The notes beneath the pieces were generated by a model. It worked only from the letters and a program-made list of their open reading frames with translations. It was not told the DNA's origin and did not search any database. The translations under genes and the position numbers were made by a program. A DNA stretch of 64,000 nt from the NCBI GenBank assembly GCA_022826725.1, contig JAJDUF010000010.1, positions 62,001-126,000 on the forward strand, read 5' to 3'. The stretch is from Chloroflexota bacterium (GTDB lineage Bacteria; Chloroflexota; UBA11872; UBA12225; JAJDUF01). Position 1 is the stretch's first letter. Each line of letters begins with the position of its first letter. Below, piece by piece: positions 41,849-49,411 of this stretch.

Positions 41849-44200
41849 ATGACGACCGCAACGCCGAGCTTGCCCAAGTTCGTCGGGGCGCCCATCCGCC
41901 GGCGCGAGGACCCGCGCCTGATCCAGGGGGGAGCCACTTACGTTGACGACGTGCGGATTCCCGGTGCGCTGCACGCGGCGTTCGTGCGGAGCACGGAGGC
42001 GCACGCCCGCCTGACGCGCGTGGATACCAGCGCGGCCGCGGCGGCGCCCGGCGTGGTCGCAGTGCTCACGGCGGCCGATCTCGAAGGTCAAATCGAGAAC
42101 AACATCGCCGCCTTTGCGGCGGTGGAGGGCATGACGGAGACGGGGCTGCCGTTGCTGGCCACGGACACCGTGCGGTGTGTTGGTGAGGCCATCGCGTGTG
42201 TGGTGGCCGAGGACCCGTACCAGGCCCGCGACGCGGTTGATCTCGTCGAGGTGGACTACGACCCACTGCCGGTGGTCATAGACATCGAGAAGGCGCTCGA
42301 GGCAGACAGCCCGCTGGTCCACGAATCGATGGACAGCAACGTCTCTTTTCGCACGGTCGCTGAGGCGGGCGATATTGAGGCCGCCATCGCGCGAGCCGAC
42401 CGAGTAGTGAAGCTGCGCCTGGTCAACCAACGCCTGTTGCCGCTGTTCATGGAGCCGCGCTGCCTGGCAGCCGACTACAACGTGGCATCCGGACAGCTGA
42501 CCATCTGGGCCACGAGCCAGTTTCCCCATCTGCTGCGGACCCAGTTCTCCAAGCTGTTGGGCATTCCCGAGCACAATCTGCGGTTGATCGTGCCGGAGGT
42601 CGGCGGGGGGTTCGGCGCGAAAGCCAACTTTTATCCCGATGAGGTGCTTACCGGGCACCTAGCGGTGCGTTTCGGTCGGCCGGTGAAGTGGGTGGAGGAT
42701 CGCAGCGAGGATTTCATCACGTGCATCCACGGGCGGGATCAGATTGACTATATCGAGGCACCCGTCACCAACGACGGCAAGCTGCTCGGCTTACGCATGA
42801 GGGTACTGGCCGATCTGGGCGCCTACCAACACGCCACCACCCCGGCCATCCCAGGGCTGACGGCGGGGATGGGCAACGGCTGTTACGACTTCCAGGACTA
42901 TCACGCCGAGGTTGTCGGCATTTACACGCACAAGATCGCTACTGCTGCCTATCGCGGCGCCGGCCGGCCCGAAGCGACCTATCTTATCGAGCGCACGATG
43001 GACGCCATCGCTGGCGAGCTGAACCTCGATCCGGCCGAAGTACGGCGCCGCAACTTTATTCAGCCCGACCAGTTTCCCTACACCACCCCGCCCGGCAACG
43101 AATACGACAGCGGCGACTACGACGCCTCGCTAGATCGAGCGCTGGAGATGATTGATTACGATGCCTTCCGGCGTGAGCAGGCCGCCGCCCGCGGGCAGGG
43201 CCGCTATCTGGGGCTGGGTCTGTCCTCCTACGTCGAGATTTGCGGGTTTGGTCCCTCGAAGGACCTGGCCGGCATGGGCGGCTGGGAGAGCGCCACGGTG
43301 CGCGTGGACCCCACTGGGAACGTGACGGTGCTCACGGGCACGTCGCCGCACGGTCAGGGGCAAGAGACCACCTTTGCCCAAATGGTCGCCGATCAACTGG
43401 GCGTGTCGCTCGATGACATCGTGGTACTGCACGGCGATACCGGCCAAGTCCAGTATGGCGTCGGGACTTTCGGCAGCCGCGGTATTGCCGTCGGTGGGCC
43501 GGCGGTTCACTTTGCGACCGAGAAGGTGCGGGACAAGGTGCTCAAGATCGCGGCGCACCTGCTGGAGGCGGCTCCGGAAGACGTGGACCTAGCCGATGGC
43601 CAGGCGCACATCCGCGGGGTGCCAGGCCGCAGCATCGCGTTTGCCGACGTGGCCGCGGCGGCGATCACGCACGTTGACATCCCCGAGGGGTTGGAGCCGG
43701 GCCTGGAGTTCACGCACTTCTACGATCCGCCGGGGTACACCTTCCCGTTCGGTACCCATGCCTGCATCGTTGAAGTGGATGCCGAGACCGGGCAGGTGGA
43801 GATCAAGCGGTACGTGGCGGTGGACGACTGCGGTACGGCCATCAACCCCAAGCTGGTGGACGGGCAGGTTCACGGTGGGCTGGCGCAGGGGATCGCGCAG
43901 GCGCTCTACGAGGAAATCGTGTTCGATGGTGAGACCGGCCAGCTGCTCACCGGGTCGCTGATGGACTACGCGGCGCCAAAGGCCGGTATGCTTCCCAGCT
44001 TCGAGACGGACCGGACGGAGACTCCCACGCCGAATAACATCCTGGGGGCCAAAGGGGTCGGCGAGGCTGGGACCATCGGCTCGACGCCGGCCGTGGTCAA
44101 CGCGGTCATTGACGCGGTGCGACCGCTCGGCGTGACCCATCTCGACATGCCACTCCGGCCGGAGCGCATCTGGCAGGCGCTCCAGCAGGCCAGCGCCTAA
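41849..44200 (+). CDS. Molybdenum hydroxylase large subunit, form II CoxL-like (second copy)
   Basis: A 783-aa second large subunit. The active-site loop is again 'AYRGAGRPE' and the catalytic Glu motif 'GAKGVGEAGT'. It is clearly paralogous to the first copy ('GAPIRRREDPRLIQG', 'GGGFGAK', 'SPHGQGQETTFAQM') but differs in many positions, so it is not a recent duplication. Both copies have a matching start region and AGGAGG site, and both lie downstream of the same S and M genes. They may form two enzymes with shared electron-transfer subunits. Confidence 0.93.
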   Translation: MTTATPSLPKFVGAPIRRREDPRLIQGGATYVDDVRIPGALHAAFVRSTEAHARLTRVDTSAAAAAPGVVAVLTAADLEGQIENNIAAFAAVEGMTETGLPLLATDTVRCVGEAIACVVAEDPYQARDAVDLVEVDYDPLPVVIDIEKALEADSPLVHESMDSNVSFRTVAEAGDIEAAIARADRVVKLRLVNQRLLPLFMEPRCLAADYNVASGQLTIWATSQFPHLLRTQFSKLLGIPEHNLRLIVPEVGGGFGAKANFYPDEVLTGHLAVRFGRPVKWVEDRSEDFITCIHGRDQIDYIEAPVTNDGKLLGLRMRVLADLGAYQHATTPAIPGLTAGMGNGCYDFQDYHAEVVGIYTHKIATAAYRGAGRPEATYLIERTMDAIAGELNLDPAEVRRRNFIQPDQFPYTTPPGNEYDSGDYDASLDRALEMIDYDAFRREQAAARGQGRYLGLGLSSYVEICGFGPSKDLAGMGGWESATVRVDPTGNVTVLTGTSPHGQGQETTFAQMVADQLGVSLDDIVVLHGDTGQVQYGVGTFGSRGIAVGGPAVHFATEKVRDKVLKIAAHLLEAAPEDVDLADGQAHIRGVPGRSIAFADVAAAAITHVDIPEGLEPGLEFTHFYDPPGYTFPFGTHACIVEVDAETGQVEIKRYVAVDDCGTAINPKLVDGQVHGGLAQGIAQALYEEIVFDGETGQLLTGSLMDYAAPKAGMLPSFETDRTETPTPNNILGAKGVGEAGTIGSTPAVVNAVIDAVRPLGVTHLDMPLRPERIWQALQQASA

Positions 44201-44205
44201 CCATG

Positions 44206-44485
44206 GACCTACCCCCGAGACCCCTCCCTCCAAGGAAGGGTCTGGATTGCGGCGGAAGCCGCGAGCGGGGCAGACCTCACCCCCTGGCCCCCTCTCCACC
44301 AGGTGGAGAGGGGGTGTAGCGTTCGGACCGGGGCCGATGAATAGCCCTGGACGGCGGCTTGCGCCGCAATGACTAACACCAGGGCGCGGTGAATCGCGCC
44401 CCTACAAAAAACCTACCCTTGTCAGCACCCCCCTCTCCATCTGGGAGAAGGTGCTTGGATTCCCGCTTTCACGGGAATGACGGAC
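44206..44485. repeat. Long composite repeat block after the CoxL operon
   Basis: The 359-bp gap to the PLP-enzyme gene has no ORF of its own. In order it holds a type A unit, the type B unit with its GGAGAGGGGG arm, the 'CGGGGCCGATGAATAGCCCT' segment, the 'TTGCGCCGCAATGAC' module, 'GAATCGCGCCCCTACAAAAA' plus 'CCTACCCTTGT', another C-rich hairpin, and 'GATTCCCGCTTTCACGGGAA'. This is the most complete copy of the mosaic in the window. It may terminate both convergent transcripts. Confidence 0.85.
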
Positions 44486-44559
44486 AAGACGGTGGGCGCG
44501 GGTGTCACGAGTGATGCCACTATCGCTAGACCGACCCGGCTTGCATCGCCGGGTGCGGG

Positions 44560-45660
44560 TTAGCGGAAGCTGCGGCGGGGGAAGACCGGCCAGACGGCTT
44601 CGACGTGGCCGTTACGCACGCCATATAGCTCGTCGTGAAGGAAGACGGTCATATCGCCATAGCCGGCGTAGATCACGATCTTATCGCCGAAGCGCGGCGT
44701 GTCGTTTGGCGCGTCAAGGCTGATTGTGCCGTGCTCGGCCGACAGGGCGATGCCCGTCACGCCGGCGATGTCGCGGGGCTGCGGATCGGTCAGCGGCCGG
44801 CCCAGGGCCTTGAAGCCGGAGTCTACGATGATCCGCTGCGAGTCGGGACGGCTCACGACGGTAGCCAGGAGGGACAATCCGATAGGGTGGTCTATCCACT
44901 TGCTGTATTCCATGTCGCAGAAGATGCCACCACCGGCCTGCACCTCGGTAATCCCCGGTAGCGTGGCCGTGACCTGATAGGTCTGGGTTCCACCGCAGCT
45001 CACGATCTCGCAGGGCAGGCCGGCGGCCCGACACTGCTCCGCCGTCGCCACCAACTCCTCAATCGCGGCGGCAATCGCTTGTCGCTTGGCCGCCGGATCG
45101 GGAATATCGGCCGCGTGGCCCTCCCAGCCCATCAGCCCGCAGAGCGTCAAGCCGGGTAGCGCATGTACCTGGTGGGCCAGTGCCAGTGCCGGGTCACGCG
45201 GGAGCACACCGGAGCGGTCCATGCCCACATTAAGCTCCAGGACCACATTGATCTTGACACCGCCCGCTTGCGCCGCCGCGTCCATGGCCAGTGCCTGCTC
45301 CGCGCTGTCTATGGCGACGACGACGGTGGTGCCGCGGCGTATCAGCGCGACGAGGCGCTCCAGCTTACGCCGGCCGACCAGTTGGTTGGCAATGAGAATG
45401 TTGTCAATCCCCCCGGCCGCCATCGCCTCGGCATCGCCCAACTTGGCGCAGGTCACCCCAATGGCGCCGGCTGCAAGCTCCTGTTGGGCAATCCCGGGCA
45501 CCTTCACCCCCTTGGTGTGTGGCCGCCAGTTGACGCCGTACTTGGCGAAATAGTCGGCCATGCGGCGAATGTTGCCCTCCATGACATCGAGGTCAACGAG
45601 CAGGGCCGGGGTATCCAGCTCCTGTACGGGCTGGCCGATCAGATCCGTCTGTGCTGTCAT
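44560..45660 (-). CDS. DSD1/D-threonine aldolase-like PLP enzyme
   Basis: A 366-aa alanine-racemase-fold PLP enzyme. 'LDTPALLVDLDVMEGN' and 'NWRPHTKGVKVP' (PLP Lys) are family hallmarks, as are 'ELNVGMDRSGV' and 'GIFCDMEYSKW'. The C-terminal zinc/manganese motif, usually with His-Cys-Asp before the conserved 'LHD', here reads 'YAGYGDMTVFLHDELY', so the usual His is Tyr. Metal dependence is therefore uncertain. The ATG at 45660 has AAGGAG five bases upstream. Family members cleave D-3-hydroxy amino acids or deaminate D-serine. Confidence 0.82.
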   Translation of the reverse strand: MTAQTDLIGQPVQELDTPALLVDLDVMEGNIRRMADYFAKYGVNWRPHTKGVKVPGIAQQELAAGAIGVTCAKLGDAEAMAAGGIDNILIANQLVGRRKLERLVALIRRGTTVVVAIDSAEQALAMDAAAQAGGVKINVVLELNVGMDRSGVLPRDPALALAHQVHALPGLTLCGLMGWEGHAADIPDPAAKRQAIAAAIEELVATAEQCRAAGLPCEIVSCGGTQTYQVTATLPGITEVQAGGGIFCDMEYSKWIDHPIGLSLLATVVSRPDSQRIIVDSGFKALGRPLTDPQPRDIAGVTGIALSAEHGTISLDAPNDTPRFGDKIVIYAGYGDMTVFLHDELYGVRNGHVEAVWPVFPRRSFR

Positions 45661-46009
45661 CATTACTCCTTGTCCCGGGTTTGTCGGGTTGAGCGTACCA
45701 CAGACGCGCCAAACGTCCCCGGCCGGGCTACATAGGGTGGGAAACACAAGTGTAGGAAGCGGGGCAATCAGGTGGCACGCGCACAGGTTGACAGGATCGG
45801 GCAGCCGTCCGGGCCGCGAACGGGACCGGCTCTCGGCTTGGCTCGACACAACACGGCGCCGGCAACTATCGCTCTGGACAATTGTTGCGCCGGATGGTGA
45901 ATTTAAATACACTACAGTTGTTTGTTTGCACCACCCTTGATGAATTTATTTACACCATCCCGGCTAAATCAGTAACGTCAGCGGACGCGGCATAAAGGAG
46001 GTGCCAACA
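45661..46009. other. Divergent intergenic region, AT-rich towards the P450 gene
   Basis: The first half is GC-rich and contains a GGTACGCT box for the leftward gene (about 45687-45694). The second half is conspicuously AT-rich from 45895 and holds an imperfect direct repeat plus a TTGCGC-N17-TACACT promoter-like pair (45885-45913). No gene is seen. Confidence 0.55.
45896..45956 (+). promoter_or_regulatory. Direct repeat upstream of the GPP34-P450 gene
   Basis: GGTGAATTTAAATACACT (45896-45913) and GATGAATTTATTTACACC (45939-45956) are imperfect copies spaced 43 bp apart, about four helical turns. The first overlaps a -10-like TACACT. Such paired sites commonly bind a regulator on one face of the DNA. 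The start codon is at 46010 with AAAGGAGG before it. Confidence 0.5.
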
Positions 46010-46966
46010 ATGTTCAGTCTTGCTGAAGAATTGCTCCTCCTGGTTATGGATGAAGACAGCGGCGAAGCCACCAGCATTCCGGCGCGCACGCTGGGCTACG
46101 CCCTAGCCGGAGCTACACTGCTGGAACTGGCCCTGCAAGACCGGATTGACACCAGCCTTGAGACTCTGGAAGTAACCGACCCCACGCCACTGAACGATAC
46201 CCTGCTGGACCCGGTTCTATCCGACATCGTGGAAGTATCGAACGACGGTTACCGCAATCCTGAATTCTGGGTTCGACGGGTGGCCGAACGGTCGGAGGAA
46301 CTGCGCTCTCTGACGCTGGAACGGCTGGCAGCGGCCGGCGTAGTCGAGGCCGACGACACGGGGTTTTTCTCGCTCTCGCGTCTGGTGGCCCGGGGCCGGC
46401 GTCACCCTACGACCGGCGGCCAGCACGAACAAGAAGTATTGCTGCGGGTATTGCACGCTATTTTCAGCGATGATATTCCCGACACCCGGGATATAGTCAT
46501 CATCGGCCTGGCCAATGCCTGCGATGTATTCCAGCAGATACTGTCACCTGAGGAGTATGCAGAAGCACGCGAGCGGATCGAGCAAATTTCCCGGCTGGAG
46601 CTGTTAAGCCGGTCGGTCATTGACGGGATCCGGAACTTGACGCTGGCGGAAGCCTACGCTCGGCGGCGGCGGATTCGGGAGAAAGGCGGCGGCTGGCCGC
46701 GGGCAACGGGACATTTGCCCATCATTGGCCACGTGCTGCAATTCCGCGATACGATCAATGGATTTCTGGCGGAACAGTACCGGAAGCTGGGTCCGGTGTT
46801 TGAAATATCGATATTCGGCAAAAAGTGGCTGGTGCTGGCGGGGCCGGAAGCGAACCAATTTCTGCTGCGAGAGGGCAAGGACTGTCTGCATACCGATCAC
46901 GTGGCGTGGCAAGGGTTTGCCCAGCAATTCGGCGGTACCAGAGCACTCACCGGGATGGACGGCTAG
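46010..46966 (+). CDS. GPP34 domain plus N-terminal part of a cytochrome P450, ending at an in-frame TAG
   Basis: A 318-aa product up to a TAG at 46964. Residues 1-205 match the GPP34 (Golgi phosphoprotein 3-like) domain: 'LAEELLLLVMDEDSG', 'LGYALAGATLLELALQDRI', 'DPTPLNDTLLDPVL' and 'VIIGLANACDVFQQIL'. GOLPH3 binds phosphatidylinositol-4-phosphate on membranes in eukaryotes; bacterial members are little studied. Residues 225-318 begin a P450 ('LPIIGHVLQFRDTINGFL', 'GPVFEISIFGKKWLVLAGPE'). The stop follows 'ALTGMDG', where P450s normally continue with E/EHxRLRRLM, and the next ORF continues in the same frame. AAAGGAGG lies before the ATG. It is followed by the P450 remainder and an acyltransferase. 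Confidence 0.82.
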   Translation: MFSLAEELLLLVMDEDSGEATSIPARTLGYALAGATLLELALQDRIDTSLETLEVTDPTPLNDTLLDPVLSDIVEVSNDGYRNPEFWVRRVAERSEELRSLTLERLAAAGVVEADDTGFFSLSRLVARGRRHPTTGGQHEQEVLLRVLHAIFSDDIPDTRDIVIIGLANACDVFQQILSPEEYAEARERIEQISRLELLSRSVIDGIRNLTLAEAYARRRRIREKGGGWPRATGHLPIIGHVLQFRDTINGFLAEQYRKLGPVFEISIFGKKWLVLAGPEANQFLLREGKDCLHTDHVAWQGFAQQFGGTRALTGMDG

Positions 46967-46990
46967 GAACACGCGCGCCTGCGACGGCTC

Positions 46991-48034
46991 ATGCGGGACG
47001 GCTACTCCCGCCGGCAGCTGGTGAAGGACCTGCCCCAGGCCGTGGCCATTGTGGAGGAGGAGATGCGGCAATGGCCGGAAAATCATCCGGTTTCAGTTTA
47101 TCCCAGCGTGCAGCGTATGGTCGTGGATCAACTGGGCACGCTGATGTCCGGCACATCGCCCAAGGAACACGTGGACGACATACTCACCTTTATCCACGCG
47201 CTGGAAATGGTCTATATGGCCCGGCTCTACCCGAGGTTTATGGCGCATACGCCAAAGGTGCGGCGTGCGCGCCGGCGTGTCGAAGCGCTTTTTGAGCGGG
47301 TGCTGGCCGCTCATGAGCCGGCGCTGCACGAGGGAGAGTCGAACCTCTCCGATATCCTGATGGGAATGCGGCGCTCGGCGCCGGACTTCATTACGGATAA
47401 GAACCTGTTCGTTGACTCCGTGGGGCCATTTCTGGCCGGATCGGACACTTCGTCCTCAGCGACTTCCTTCATGCTCTACTCGCTGCTGAAGCACCCCGAC
47501 GTGCTGGAGCGGGTGCGTGAAGAGGCCGACCGGCTGTTTGCCGACGGCACACCAACGGCGGCCGACATAAACAATATGCCGGTCACCATGCCGGTCACCC
47601 ATCGAGCCGGCCAGGAAACGCTGCGGCTGCATCCCATCGTGCCGGTAATGGTGCGAACAGTGGCGAACTCTTTCGAATTCGCCGGCTACTGGATTCCGGC
47701 GGGCACGTCGGTGTGGGTGGCCATGGCGGTGTCGCACCATTTGCCGGAGTTGTACCCGGATCCGGAGCGTTTCGATATTGACCGCTTTTTGCCGGAACGC
47801 CGGGAGTACGGGCAGTTGGGGGCATACGCGCCCTTCGGTTTCGGGCCGCACAGCTGCCTGGGACAGGGAGCGGCGCAGGTCCAGATGGCGCTCATTACCG
47901 CGACGATTCTGCACCGAGTGGAAATTGTGCTGGACCCGCCCGACTACCGGATGAAATTGGATTCCATCCCCGTACCCACCCCGAACCGGAGCTTCAAAAT
48001 CCGGCTGACGCGATGGCGGCAAAAGGGAGAGTAG
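46991..48034 (+). CDS. Main part of the cytochrome P450, in frame with the GPP34 ORF
   Basis: A 347-aa segment in the same frame as 46010-46966; only one TAG codon separates them, with 'EHARLRRLM' after the stop continuing the P450. It contains the I-helix 'AGSDTSSSA' (about residue 147), the ExxR motif 'ETLRLHP', the 'DIDRFLPER' meander and the heme-Cys loop 'FGFGPHSCLGQG'. All catalytic residues are intact, so the split is either a recent nonsense mutation, stop-codon readthrough, an assembly error, or an independently started ORF (ATG 46991). Without the N-terminal part the P450 would lack its first helices and would be unlikely to fold. The substrate may be a lipid because of the GPP34 head; this is inference. 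Confidence 0.82.
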   Translation: MRDGYSRRQLVKDLPQAVAIVEEEMRQWPENHPVSVYPSVQRMVVDQLGTLMSGTSPKEHVDDILTFIHALEMVYMARLYPRFMAHTPKVRRARRRVEALFERVLAAHEPALHEGESNLSDILMGMRRSAPDFITDKNLFVDSVGPFLAGSDTSSSATSFMLYSLLKHPDVLERVREEADRLFADGTPTAADINNMPVTMPVTHRAGQETLRLHPIVPVMVRTVANSFEFAGYWIPAGTSVWVAMAVSHHLPELYPDPERFDIDRFLPERREYGQLGAYAPFGFGPHSCLGQGAAQVQMALITATILHRVEIVLDPPDYRMKLDSIPVPTPNRSFKIRLTRWRQKGE

Positions 48035-48038
48035 AATC

Positions 48039-49238
48039 GTGGCGAATGCTTCCCAACCCGCTCCACGCTATCACGACCTGGACGCCCTGCGCGCCGTGGC
48101 TACTTTGCTCGGCATCGCGCTGCATGGCGCCTTCTTTGTGTTACCCGAGCTGATTTACCCCTGGCCAGTGCATGACAAGTCGGTCGGCGACGACCCGACG
48201 TATCACATCATTCTCGACATCACGCACGGCCTCCGGACGCCGGTGTTCTATTTGCTCAGCGGTCTGTTCACCGTGTTGCTCTGGGAACGCCGGGGACTGC
48301 GGGCGCTGGGGATGCAGCGGCTCAAGCGCATCGGGCTTCCATTGGCCGTCGGATGCTTCACGATAATACCGCTCACCGCCCTGGCCATGGCCCTGACCTC
48401 AGGGCGGGAGTATCCGTATGACTTCCCGTTTTGGGCCCTGCCGCTAATCTGGCTATTCGCCACGATGCATCTGTGGTTCCTCTGGATGCTGCTGCTGATG
48501 GTAGGCATGTTTATCATTCTGGTCCGGATGGGGGTACAATTCCGCAATCCGGCAATCTGGTGGCTGGTTATTCCACTTTCAACCGCGGGGTCCCTGCTGA
48601 TGCAGGAGCCGGTCTTTGGGGCGGACTCCTTGCAAAGCCTGATACCCAAGCCGGCGACTTTTTTCTTCTACTCCTGCTTCTTCTTTTTCGGCGCGTTTCT
48701 TTACCAGCAGGGCGTCGCAGTGCGTCGCTGGTGGACGCTCGCCCTGCTGCCCGCGGCCGTCACTTTCTGCATTGGCTTCCTCCTGCTCCGGCAGTATGCT
48801 GCGGAGGCCATGCCCTTTACGCATGGCGAATTGCCCGAACCGGTTTGGATGTTCAGCAACCGGCTAACGCTGGTGAGCGCGCTGGCCGAAACGGCTTTTG
48901 CCTGGCTGACGTGTTTCGGCATGATGGGGCTGTTCCGCTGGCTATTTTCCCGCCCCAGCTTCACGGTGCGTTACCTCTCCGACGCCAGTTACTGGATGTA
49001 TCTGGCGCATCTGCCGCTGGTTATTGTGGCCCATTGGGTGGTCGTTGATTGGCCCATCAGCTACCACTTGAAATACATCCTGGCCTGCACCAGCGTCACG
49101 GCGGTGCTGCTGATAACCTACCAGTTGTTCATCCGATACACTTTCATCGGCAATGTTTTGAACGGCCCGCGCACTCGTCGCCAGCGTACCGTCCGACCGG
49201 CAGCGGTGGCCAGCACAAATCGGTCCGCAGCGCAATAG
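48039..49238 (+). CDS. Acyltransferase family 3 membrane protein
   Basis: A 399-aa protein with about ten membrane helices of the acyltransferase-3/OpgC-like family. 'DLDALRAVATLLGIALHGA' contains the conserved Arg and His of the first helix region, 'FYLLSGLFTVLLW' the loop, 'PLIWLFATMHLWFLWML' helix 5 and 'MYLAHLPLVIVAHW' the last. These enzymes transfer acyl groups to periplasmic sugars, lipids or antibiotics. The GTG start lies 4 bp after the P450 stop, so the two genes are translationally linked. The C-terminus is a basic cytosolic tail. Confidence 0.9.
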   Translation: MANASQPAPRYHDLDALRAVATLLGIALHGAFFVLPELIYPWPVHDKSVGDDPTYHIILDITHGLRTPVFYLLSGLFTVLLWERRGLRALGMQRLKRIGLPLAVGCFTIIPLTALAMALTSGREYPYDFPFWALPLIWLFATMHLWFLWMLLLMVGMFIILVRMGVQFRNPAIWWLVIPLSTAGSLLMQEPVFGADSLQSLIPKPATFFFYSCFFFFGAFLYQQGVAVRRWWTLALLPAAVTFCIGFLLLRQYAAEAMPFTHGELPEPVWMFSNRLTLVSALAETAFAWLTCFGMMGLFRWLFSRPSFTVRYLSDASYWMYLAHLPLVIVAHWVVVDWPISYHLKYILACTSVTAVLLITYQLFIRYTFIGNVLNGPRTRRQRTVRPAAVASTNRSAAQ

Positions 49239-49411
49239 AAACTAGCTCAAAATAGGCGCGGGGTGAAAGAGAAGACGCGAATCCGAAATCACGTACTCCC
49301 CAGCATAATCAGCCAGCATCGGTTCGACATAACGCGGCGCCGGCGAACCAGCGCCGCGTACACGTCTTCCAGCTTGTAGGTGCCTAGCTACCGTTGCAGG
49401 CCAGAGTGCTT

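Noticed and set aside
45661..45912. Extension of the DSD1-like frame to 45912
   Set aside because: The extra 84 residues have no similarity to the family and cover the promoter region; the AAGGAG ribosome site supports ATG 45660.
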